DNA of 5,708 nt, from positions 1-5,708 of the forward strand of contig CANQKB010000084.1 of assembly GCA_947624405.1 (NCBI GenBank). Reading direction: 5' to 3'. Shown piece by piece: positions 1 through 5,056 of the stretch. Each line of letters opens with the position of its first letter. The first letter of the stretch is position 1. A program made the position numbers and the translations under genes. The DNA is from an uncultured Clostridia bacterium (GTDB taxonomy: Bacteria > Bacillota > Clostridia > TANB77 > CAG-508). The notes beneath the pieces are model-generated. The model was given only the letters and a program-made list of their open reading frames with translations, was not told where the DNA came from and made no database searches.

Positions 1-1
1 A

Positions 2-142
2 AGGTCTACATGGAAGGTAGAAAAACCTACTATTGCGACTTGCCCACATTGTCATGAGCCTGTATTACCACATAGAGCATGTACAAATTGTGGATATTAT
101 AATGGAAAAGTAGCTATCTCAGTAGATGAAGAAAATGCTTAA
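2..142 (+). CDS. rpmF: 50S ribosomal protein L32, 3' part
   Basis: The reading frame open from the left edge encodes the last 46 residues of ribosomal protein L32, a small protein of the large ribosomal subunit. The sequence shows TWKVEKPT followed by a four-cysteine zinc ribbon, CPHC at residues 14-17 of the visible part and CTNC at 27-30, then GYYNGK and a short acidic tail ending at TAA. L32 proteins commonly have this zinc-binding form, so the metal site looks intact. The start lies outside the window. A hairpin terminator follows 16 bases after the stop, so rpmF does not appear to be co-transcribed with the genes to its right. In many Clostridia rpmF is followed by fatty-acid genes such as plsX. 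Those are absent here, and an unrelated cassette follows instead. Confidence 0.93.
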   Translation, partial: RSTWKVEKPTIATCPHCHEPVLPHRACTNCGYYNGKVAISVDEENA

Positions 143-158
143 AAAGCCTATAAATGTT

Positions 159-193
159 AAACACCCTTTTTTAGAGATTTAGGGGTGTTTTTT
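159..193 (+). terminator. Rho-independent terminator after rpmF
   Basis: AAACACCC (159-166) pairs perfectly with GGGTGTTT (183-190) across a 16-base loop, and a run of six T follows (188-193). It ends the rpmF transcript. Its sequence is almost the same as the terminator at 2606-2643. Confidence 0.85.
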
Positions 194-229
194 ATTGTAT
201 AAGAAAAAAATACAAATTTTTGGAAAAAC

Positions 230-258
230 TTGACATTGGGAAAATAAAAAAATATAAT
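230..258 (+). promoter_or_regulatory. Consensus sigma-A promoter of the three-gene cassette
   Basis: TTGACA (230-235) and TATAAT (253-258) match the vegetative sigma-A consensus in all 12 positions and are separated by exactly 17 bases. Transcription would start near 265, leaving a leader of about 33 bases before the ATG at 298. The promoter lies between the rpmF terminator and the first cassette gene, so the cassette is an independent and probably strongly expressed unit. No obvious operator overlaps it. Confidence 0.85.
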
Positions 259-297
259 AAAGAAAAATCTTATATAATTCGAGGAGGAAAATACAGT

Positions 298-1144
298 ATG
301 TTATATGAAATGCAAAATCCTAAAGATATCCCCTATATAAAACAATATGGCAAGGCGTATGGAACAGTATTGCTACATGAATGGTTGCCAGAAATTAGCA
401 AAACTAAAAATTTATTTGTCCTAGATAGTTTTGAAGAATTTAAAAAGATAGAGGCTAAGTTACCAGAAGTATTTACATGTCGTGCTGATGCAAAAACAGG
501 AGAAAATCCAACTTTACGGAGTAGAAGGCAACTTTGTTAAAAAGTCAGAAGTTCAAAATTATATAAAAAGAGTAAAGCAAAGCAATCCAAAAGGGGTAAC
601 ATTATGTATAGATACAGAAGAAGGAACTCAAGAAAAGGTAAAAACGGATGGAGCATTTAATGTATATTTACAGATGGGAAAAAAAGTGTATATAGATTTT
701 TTAGGCAGAGGTTATGACATGGGAGCAATTACAAAAGGAAAAGAAAATCATGAATCATGGAGTATTGATTGGGATGATATTTTATTTGTAACACCAAATA
801 AAATGAATAAATATAGATTAAATTTAATATCAGATGAAGACTATTTTAAATCTGCAAGTCGTAGGTTACAACATTTACTTAACATAGGATATAGTAGAGA
901 ACACATAAAAGGAAAAATACCTAGACATTATTCTCAAATGCCATTATGGGCAAAAGAAATGCTATTAGATAAAATAATATTTCCCTTATATTGTAAGAAA
1001 AATGAGTTAAGTCAAGCAGGACTTACTTCATTTGGGGTACAAGGAATGATTATAGATGGAAAACTTTTTCCTATAGAATTTAATAGACAAGTTAGATTCG
1101 CAAATAAAAATGTTTATAACAAAAAAAGTGATTATGAAAGATAA
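298..1144 (+). pseudogene. Putative ATP-grasp-like protein, frameshifted
   Basis: Two overlapping frames make one protein of about 281 residues. The first runs from ATG 298, which has a GAGGAGG ribosome site at 281-287. The second continues in the +1-shifted frame to the TAA ending at 1144. Continuity breaks near 511-517. Removing one T from ACTTTACGGA gives NPTYGVEGNF and one smooth protein. Left of the break are YGTVLLHEWLP and CRADAKTGENP; right of it are FLGRGYDMGAITKGKENHES and a C-terminal LFPIEFNRQ. The G-G-D pattern and the final E-x-N resemble the Mg-ATP site of ATP-grasp enzymes, but no named family is recognised and no substrate can be given. In-frame TTG and other codons upstream of 298 overlap the promoter and are not the start. 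A downstream restart at ATG 482 has no good ribosome site. The frameshift may be a real mutation, a sequencing error or, less likely, programmed. Confidence 0.6.
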
Positions 1145-1188
1145 ATAAAAATATATTTAATATATAAATTATAGAAAGGAGGGAAAAA

Positions 1189-1629
1189 ATGGAAACTATT
1201 GTAGGAGCAGTAATTGTAAAAGACAATAAAATATTGATGGTAAGAGAATCAAAAAAGGAATGTTATTCTAAGTGGGCTTTTCCAGCAGGACATCTTGAAA
1301 ATGGAGAGACGATAATTCAGGCAGCAAAGAGAGAAATTCTGGAAGAATCAGGATGTAAAGTTGAATTAAAAAAAGTGTTTCCAATAATTGTACATAATTC
1401 TAAAGACAAAAATATAATGATGATACATTTTTTTGCCGATTTAACTGAAGAAACTTTTAAATATGATACGAATGAAATTATTGAAACAAAGTGGATGAGT
1501 TTAACTGAAATAAAAAATATGGAAAAAAAAGAATTTAGAAGTTATCCAGTTGTTAATACAATAATTGAAAGTTTAGAGAAAGATAATTTATGTGAATTGA
1601 ATGTGTTTACGGAATTAAAGGATATTTAG
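1189..1629 (+). CDS. Nudix (MutT-type) hydrolase
   Basis: This 146-residue protein has a complete Nudix box (GX5EX7REUXEEXGU): G34, E40, R48-E49 and E52-E53 with G55. The pattern is GHLENGE, seven residues, then REILEESG. Nudix enzymes cleave a nucleoside diphosphate linked to another group, using Mg held by the box glutamates. The length is normal for a single-domain cytoplasmic member, and FPAGHLE before the box is typical of MutT-like proteins. The substrate cannot be read from the sequence. The start is ATG 1189 behind AGAAAGGAGGG (1173-1183). It lies 44 bases after the ATP-grasp-like frame with no terminator between, and 32 bases before the RelA/SpoT-domain gene, so the three probably form one operon. 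Because the neighbour may make or transfer phosphorylated nucleotides, this enzyme could degrade that product as an antidote or housekeeping step. That is inference. Confidence 0.92.
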   Translation: METIVGAVIVKDNKILMVRESKKECYSKWAFPAGHLENGETIIQAAKREILEESGCKVELKKVFPIIVHNSKDKNIMMIHFFADLTEETFKYDTNEIIETKWMSLTEIKNMEKKEFRSYPVVNTIIESLEKDNLCELNVFTELKDI

Positions 1630-1661
1630 TAAATTATTAACATAAAAAGGAAGTGTTTGAT

Positions 1662-2600
1662 ATGAGAAACAAAATGAATTTGGATGTTGTTGCAGAAACA
1701 GAAGAAGAAATCAAAATTGAGGAGTTTCTTAATTTATTACATAAAAGTAGTGAAGTACAGGAATTCCTTGAAACAATGAGGAATCAAGCAAAAGCTAGAA
1801 ATGTTTTTAAATACAGAGAGAGAGTAAAAGATGTTAATTCCGCTATAAGAACATATAGGATTAATAAGAAAAAATTAGATGAAGTACATGATTATGTTGG
1901 TATTTCTTTTATAACTAATACAGAAAAAGAAATTTATCCTATTGTAGATTATTTAAAAGAAAAATTACCAAATGCAGAACATATTGATTTTGTTGATGAA
2001 GAATATATATATTCACCTTTAGTATATATTAAATGGGTTCCACCATTGGGCTATAATATCTTTGCAAAAGAAAAGCTAATTCCAAATGAAAGGGAGGTCC
2101 CAATAGAAATTAGAGTATGCTCTAAAGAAGCATTTATATCTGAGCAATCTGCATATTATTCTGTTCAAAAAAATGATACTATAAAAATGCCTATCGAAGA
2201 AAAAAATCAATTAAGAAATTTAGTACAACATATTACATATAAATTAGCTTTATTAAATATGAGAGAACTAACAGAAGAAGAGAGAAAAAAACATACAGAT
2301 GAGTTAGATGATTTGCTTTATAAGAATGAAGAATTTTTGAAGAAAAATAGTGATTTGTGTAAGGATGCGATTCTTGATTTGGGAAAATTAATATATAGAT
2401 GCGAGCATGAAAATGAGATGGCTTTAGATGATAAGAATTTATCGAAAAACGCTATTGATGATATAGATGAAGAATTAAAGCAAAGATTTAATTCTTTACT
2501 TGAAAATAAAGAAGAAAATTTTATAATAAAAGTTTGCAATGCTATTAAGAAAATGAGATTGATAAAATATCAAGATATAAGAATACCTAGTTTAAAATAA
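1662..2600 (+). CDS. RelA/SpoT-domain nucleotidyltransferase-like protein
   Basis: The 312-residue protein shows the order of a RelA/SpoT (p)ppGpp-synthetase-type domain. YRERVKDVNSAI (51-62) fits the basic GRVK-S helix. LDEVHDYVGI (72-81) fits the D-x-x-G motif, with D77 as the metal-binding aspartate. LGYNIF (129-134) fits the GYxS loop, with Y131 as the base-stacking tyrosine. VPIEIRVCSKEAFISEQSAYY (from 147) fits the E(I/V)Q-R-T strand, with E149 as the catalytic glutamate. The usual Arg after D-x-x-G is Ser82, and the GYxSxH histidine is absent. Residues from about 195 on are predicted helical and charged, with no HD hydrolase, TGS or ACT domain, so this is a small stand-alone type. It could make an alarmone, pyrophosphorylate another target such as tRNA as toxic small synthetases do, or be catalytically diverged. 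A GTG at 1653 is in frame, but the AAGGAAG ribosome site (1648-1653) overlaps it and suits ATG 1662. A terminator follows at once. Confidence 0.75.
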   Translation: MRNKMNLDVVAETEEEIKIEEFLNLLHKSSEVQEFLETMRNQAKARNVFKYRERVKDVNSAIRTYRINKKKLDEVHDYVGISFITNTEKEIYPIVDYLKEKLPNAEHIDFVDEEYIYSPLVYIKWVPPLGYNIFAKEKLIPNEREVPIEIRVCSKEAFISEQSAYYSVQKNDTIKMPIEEKNQLRNLVQHITYKLALLNMRELTEEERKKHTDELDDLLYKNEEFLKKNSDLCKDAILDLGKLIYRCEHENEMALDDKNLSKNAIDDIDEELKQRFNSLLENKEENFIIKVCNAIKKMRLIKYQDIRIPSLK

Positions 2601-2605
2601 AAAAT

Positions 2606-2643
2606 AAAAAACACCCTTTTTTAAAGAGTTAGGGTGTTTTTTT
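2606..2643 (+). terminator. Rho-independent terminator of the cassette
   Basis: AAAAAACACCCT (2606-2617) pairs with AGGGTGTTTTTT (2631-2642), a perfect 12-bp stem with a 13-base loop that ends in a T run. The A-rich left arm could also let it work for transcription from the other side. Apart from a few loop bases it matches the terminator after rpmF. Confidence 0.9.
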
Positions 2644-2650
2644 GTAACAT

Positions 2651-2669
2651 TTTACATAAATTTACATAA
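2651..2669 (+). repeat. Tandem TTTACATAA repeat upstream of cotJA
   Basis: TTTACATAA occurs at 2651-2659 and again at 2661-2669, exactly one DNA turn (10 bases) apart, in the 84-base gap between the cassette terminator and cotJA. The second copy runs into CATAATAT (2665-2672), which is close to the sigma-E minus-10 consensus CATACAnT, but no convincing minus-35 was seen. It may belong to the sporulation promoter or be a regulator site. AT-rich chance is possible. Confidence 0.3.
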
Positions 2670-2726
2670 TATAAAAATAAGAAACAAGACATATTGCCTT
2701 GTAAATATTTTAAGGAGGAATTAATA

Positions 2727-3068
2727 ATGTGTAATTGCAGACGTAGAAAATGTTGTTGCCTAAACAATATGCAAAATAGCGATGAATATGAAACACTATA
2801 TAATAATATTCCAAGTTATGATGATGATAATGGAAATAGTTGTAGTTGTGGATTTGATGATGTAGATGATGGCTTTCCTACTAACCCTATGTATGCTCAA
2901 AGTTATGTGCCCATACAAATTATGAATAACACATTTATGCCATGTTCAGGTTTAGATAATGGAACGATATTCCCAGAGCTTGTAAGCCCATACCATCCAT
3001 GTCAATCTATGGCTGAATTGAAGTATATTGCTGATATGAATACAATAAAGGAGGGCTGTAATAGATGA
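2727..3068 (+). CDS. cotJA: Spore coat-associated protein CotJA
   Basis: The 113-residue protein carries the CotJA signature in its C-terminal half: YAQSYVPIQ, then LDNGTIFPEL and a following PY, as in other Clostridia CotJA proteins. CotJA is part of the inner spore coat made in the mother cell, and in Bacillus it depends on CotJC for assembly. The N-terminus is unusual: a Cys/Arg cluster (MCNCRRRKCCC, 1-11) and a run of aspartates near 39-55 make it longer than the usual 60-90 residues. These cysteines may support disulfide cross-links or metal binding, which is inference. The start is ATG 2727 behind AAGGAGG (2712-2718). An in-frame ATG 33 bases upstream lacks such a site. The stop overlaps the cotJB start by four bases (ATGA), showing translational coupling. 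Confidence 0.88.
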   Translation: MCNCRRRKCCCLNNMQNSDEYETLYNNIPSYDDDNGNSCSCGFDDVDDGFPTNPMYAQSYVPIQIMNNTFMPCSGLDNGTIFPELVSPYHPCQSMAELKYIADMNTIKEGCNR

Positions 3069-3379
3069 ATGAGGAAGAATATATGATAGATAATATAGAA
3101 GCACGTATTTCTTGCAGTTGTCATGATGAAGATACAACGCGTGAGGAATTATTGAAAAAGATAAAATGCTATAATTTTGCAATAATTGAACTTGGTTTGT
3201 ATTTAGATACACATCCAAATGATAGAAGAGCTATTATGCTTCACAGCAGTTATTGTAGAACTTTGAAGGATTTGAAGGATAAGTATCAAAAAGTTTATGG
3301 CCCACTTTCTATTTACTGTCCTTGTAATAAATGGCGTTGGCTTGAAGAACCATGGCCTTGGGAAGGGGGAGAAATTTAA
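3065..3379 (+). CDS. cotJB: Spore coat protein CotJB
   Basis: This 104-residue protein is CotJB. It shows REELLKKIKCYNFAIIELGLYLDTHPND (from residue 27), the YQKVYGPLS segment and a Trp/Pro-rich end, WRWLEEPWPWEGG, all hallmarks of the family. CotJB is a small partner of CotJA and CotJC in the spore coat, and its molecular role is not well defined. It is somewhat longer than usual because of an acidic N-terminal extension (about 1-25) with a CSCHDED stretch, which echoes the Cys-rich start of CotJA here. AAAGGAGGG (3047-3055) serves ATG 3065, inside the end of cotJA. The stop TAA shares its last A with the cotJC ATG, so the operon is tightly coupled. Confidence 0.93.
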   Translation: MNEEEYMIDNIEARISCSCHDEDTTREELLKKIKCYNFAIIELGLYLDTHPNDRRAIMLHSSYCRTLKDLKDKYQKVYGPLSIYCPCNKWRWLEEPWPWEGGEI

Positions 3380-3576
3380 TGTGGACTTATGATAAAGTTT
3401 TAGAATACCCTATAAATATAAGGGAAACAAATACGGAGCTTGCTAAAAATATTATTTCTCAATATGGTGGTCCTGATGGTGAGCTTGCCGCTTCACTTAG
3501 ATATTTATCACAAAAATTTAGTATGCCAGATCAGAAAGCTAAAGCTATTCTTAATGATATTGGTACAGAAGAATAG
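3379..3576 (+). pseudogene. cotJC: Manganese catalase-like CotJC, interrupted 5' part
   Basis: The 65 residues match the N-terminus of CotJC: MWTYDKVLEYPINI, LAKNIISQYGGPDGEL, SLRYLSQKFSMP and DIGTEE. Full CotJC proteins are about 190 residues and continue with (F/L)AHLEM. Here a TAG follows GTEE directly. In Mn-catalases the E-x-x-H pair at this spot supplies metal ligands, so the break splits the metal site and the product cannot be an active catalase. The sequence after the stop does not resemble cotJC in any frame. The start is ATG 3379 behind AAGGGGGAG (3363-3371), overlapping the cotJB stop by one base; longer in-frame starts lie inside cotJB. A large serine recombinase gene begins 1.7 kb downstream, so the best explanation is insertion of a mobile element. 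The 3' part should lie at the far end of that element, outside the window. Confidence 0.87.
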
Positions 3577-3600
3577 AAACCATGATGTTGTCAATAGCTA
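3560..3600. other. Predicted left attachment junction (attL) in cotJC
   Basis: CotJC homology ends sharply at the GTEE codons (3565-3573), where TAG and unrelated AT-rich DNA begin. This is the expected left junction of an element moved by the serine recombinase encoded further right. The crossover dinucleotide cannot be fixed without the other junction. Confidence 0.5.
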
Positions 3601-3700
3601 AAGACATTAATTACATTTTTCATTATTATACAACAAAAAAGTTAAAATTTAGCTTTTCTATAAATTTATCTCAGTAAAAAAATATTTTTAAAATTTTAAA
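3577..3700. other. AT-rich gap between cotJC break and fic promoter
   Basis: No ORF with a ribosome site or RNA gene is seen here. The only structure is an imperfect palindrome: AAAAGTTAAA (3637-3646), one base, then TTTAGCTTTT (3648-3657), with 9 of 10 pairs and one G-T. It could be a protein site near the element end, or chance in AT-rich DNA. Confidence 0.35.
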
Positions 3701-3723
3701 TAAAGTGCAAAAATTGCACTTTA
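3701..3723. promoter_or_regulatory. Palindromic operator candidate O1 upstream of fic
   Basis: A perfect 10-bp inverted repeat, TAAAGTGCAA (3701-3710) and TTGCACTTTA (3714-3723), is separated by AAA. It ends four bases before one minus-35 candidate and contains another (TTGCAC, 3714-3719), a classic position for a repressor or activator site. It has no T run, so it is not a terminator. The downstream Fic protein carries a winged HTH and is the likeliest ligand (inference). A copy with one change lies at 4638-4660. Confidence 0.75.
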
Positions 3724-3727
3724 AATG

Positions 3728-3756
3728 TTGATTTTATATAAAATAATTGTTATAAT
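3728..3756 (+). promoter_or_regulatory. Promoter of the fic gene
   Basis: TTGATT (3728-3733) and TATAAT (3751-3756) are 17 bases apart, giving a start near 3763 and a very short leader beginning at the ribosome site GGGAGGT (3763-3769). An overlapping alternative is TTGCAC (3714-3719), 17 bases, TATAAA (3737-3742), which would start near 3749 and place its minus-35 inside the palindrome. Either arrangement makes fic an independent unit. Confidence 0.6.
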
Positions 3757-3775
3757 ATATATGGGAGGTATTTCT

Positions 3776-4837
3776 ATGGATAAGAAAGAAGATTGGAATT
3801 TAGAATTATCAGAATATATTAAACAAGGTGAACCAAATAAAGTAGAGAAAACAAAAACTTGGGAAACAGCTATTGGTTTGCAAGATGTAGATGGGTTGAA
3901 ACCTTCAAAATATTTAATAAAAACTGCCAAAGAACACATTGAAGGAAATATAGATATTGAGGAAGTAAAAGAAAGAATAGATGAATATTATGAAGTTCAA
4001 AGTAGTAGAAAGAATTTTGAGAGAGAAAAAGAAAATGAAGAAGCAGACAAAGTTTCAGTAAGAATAACAGAAATATTAAGTGAAAAGGCATTTAATTTTT
4101 CACCAACTGAATTACTAAATATTCACAAAAAATTATTTAAAGATATATTTGATGGAGCAGGTATTTATAGAGATTATAACTTTACTAAAAAAGAATGGGT
4201 GTTAAATGGAGATACAGTAATATATGCACCATTTGAAACAATAAGAGAAACTTTGGAATATGATTTTAATCAAGAAAAGAACTTTTCATATAAAGATTTA
4301 AGTATAGATGAATCTATAAAACATATATGTAAATTTACATCAAATATTTGGCAGATACACCCATTTTGTGAAGGAAACACGAGAACCACTGCAGTTTTTA
4401 TAATAAAGTATTTAAGAACTTTTGGATTTAGTATAAATGATGAAGTTTTTGCTGAAAATTCATGGTATTTTAGAAATTCATTAGTAAGAGCTAATTACAA
4501 CAATTTTGAAAAAAATGTATTTGAGGATAATTCATTTTTAGAAAAATTCTTTTATAATTTATTAACAGATGCCAAATATGAATTAAAAAATAGATATATA
4601 CATATAGATAATATTAAAAAATCAAATGATAGTAATTTAAAGTGCAAAAATTACACTTTAGAAGAACAAGCAATTATAAATATATTGGAAACTAATCCAA
4701 CAATAACTCAAGAAAACATAGCACTTCAAATAAATAAATCTCTAAGAACTGTAAAAACATATATGTCAGAGATGCAAAAGAAAGGTATGATAGAAAGAAA
4801 AAAAAGTAAAAAAAATGGAGAATGGACTATAAATTAG
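3776..4837 (+). CDS. Fic-family protein with VbhA-like N-terminus and C-terminal winged HTH
   Basis: The protein has 353 residues in three parts. Residues 28-73 (TWETAIGLQDVDGLKPS, then IEGNIDIEEVKERIDEYY) resemble the VbhA-type antitoxin domain fused to many Fic proteins. Residues about 85-270 form the Fic core, with YRDYNFTKKEWVLNGDTVIYA as flap and HPFCEGNTR (195-203) as active site, where H195 is the catalytic base and E199 the Mg ligand. Residues 293-353 form a winged HTH (TITQENIALQINKSLRTVKTYM). Fic enzymes usually transfer AMP to target proteins. Here the motif has T202 for Gly and T205-T206 where HxFx(D/E)GNGRxxR expects the second Arg, so nucleotide choice may differ. The inhibitory S/TxxxE(G/N) motif appears degenerate (VDG, 38-40). 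ATG 3776 has GGGAGGT six bases upstream; earlier in-frame ATGs at 3725 and 3761 overlap promoter and ribosome site. The gene has its own promoter and terminator, like mobile-element cargo. Confidence 0.9.
   Translation: MDKKEDWNLELSEYIKQGEPNKVEKTKTWETAIGLQDVDGLKPSKYLIKTAKEHIEGNIDIEEVKERIDEYYEVQSSRKNFEREKENEEADKVSVRITEILSEKAFNFSPTELLNIHKKLFKDIFDGAGIYRDYNFTKKEWVLNGDTVIYAPFETIRETLEYDFNQEKNFSYKDLSIDESIKHICKFTSNIWQIHPFCEGNTRTTAVFIIKYLRTFGFSINDEVFAENSWYFRNSLVRANYNNFEKNVFEDNSFLEKFFYNLLTDAKYELKNRYIHIDNIKKSNDSNLKCKNYTLEEQAIINILETNPTITQENIALQINKSLRTVKTYMSEMQKKGMIERKKSKKNGEWTIN
4638..4660. promoter_or_regulatory. Operator candidate O2 inside the fic coding region
   Basis: TAAAGTGCAA (4638-4647), AAA, TTACACTTTA (4651-4660) repeats O1 in 22 of 23 positions; the only change is G to A in the right arm. 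It encodes residues 288-295 (LKCKNYTL), the linker just before the winged HTH. The spacing between the two sites is 937 bases, measured left end to left end. It may let a bound protein loop the DNA or block elongation, which is inference. Confidence 0.6.
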
Positions 4838-4869
4838 GTGATTTGTAGGAGTTATATAAATAATTTATG

Positions 4870-4903
4870 AACAAGTGGTTAATTGATAGTCACTTGTTTT
4901 TTT
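4870..4903 (+). terminator. Rho-independent terminator after fic
   Basis: AACAAGTG (4870-4877) pairs with CACTTGTT (4891-4898) around a 13-base loop and is followed by seven T (4897-4903). It starts 32 bases after the fic stop and separates fic from the recombinase region. Confidence 0.88.
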
Positions 4904-4905
4904 GA

Positions 4906-5004
4906 TACAACTTAGATACTATTTCAGATATATTGAATATATTTCAAGCAGTATACGAGAGAGAAGGTATAATTGGCTTAGCTAATCGATATTTAAAAAA
5001 ATAA
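4906..5004 (+). pseudogene. Unrecognised gene remnant (3' end)
   Basis: An open frame bounded by TGA (4903-4905) and TAA (5002-5004) encodes about 32 protein-like residues, including LDTISDILNIFQAVYERE and GIIGLANRYLKK. It has no ATG and no ribosome site. The amphipathic pattern and the non-random AVYEREGIIGLANRYL stretch look like the C-terminal end of a lost gene, possibly cut when the fic unit was inserted upstream. The family is not recognised. It may also be chance. Confidence 0.35.
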
Positions 5005-5014
5005 TTAGTATTTT

Positions 5015-5037
5015 ATAGATAGTAACGCAATATCTAT
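5015..5037. repeat. Inverted repeat upstream of the 44-aa ORF
   Basis: ATAGATA (5015-5021) and TATCTAT (5031-5037) form a 7-bp inverted repeat around nine bases (GTAACGCAA). It lies 19 bases before the ATG at 5057 and has no T run. It could be a regulator site for the small ORF and recombinase. Confidence 0.3.
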
Positions 5038-5056
5038 TAAATATGAGGTGTTTAAA

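Noticed and set aside
220..297. TTG-started extension of the ATP-grasp-like frame
   Set aside because: It contains the full TTGACA-17-TATAAT promoter, has no ribosome site, and a strong GAGGAGG precedes ATG 298.
1145..1188. Possible promoter or terminator between the ATP-grasp-like gene and the Nudix gene
   Set aside because: The gap holds only A/T runs and a ribosome site; there is no stem with GC pairs and no minus-35 match.
2318..2539. Minus-strand ORF of 73 residues
   Set aside because: It is the antisense shadow of the RelA/SpoT-domain gene, Ser/Phe-rich from AT-rich codons, without a ribosome site.
2952..3218. Minus-strand ORF of 88 residues
   Set aside because: It lies antisense to the clearly recognised cotJA and cotJB.
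3721..4091. Two minus-strand ORFs (72 and 73 residues) opposite the fic 5' region, considered as a divergent antitoxin
   Set aside because: They are Leu/Phe-rich mirror images of Lys/Glu-rich fic codons, with no ribosome site or protein-like pattern.
4928..4942. ATATATT-G-AATATAT palindrome as an operator
   Set aside because: It is pure A/T low complexity inside the remnant frame and is expected by chance in this DNA.
4968..4973. TATAAT as minus-10 for the 44-aa ORF
   Set aside because: No acceptable minus-35 lies 16-18 bases upstream, and there is no TG extension.
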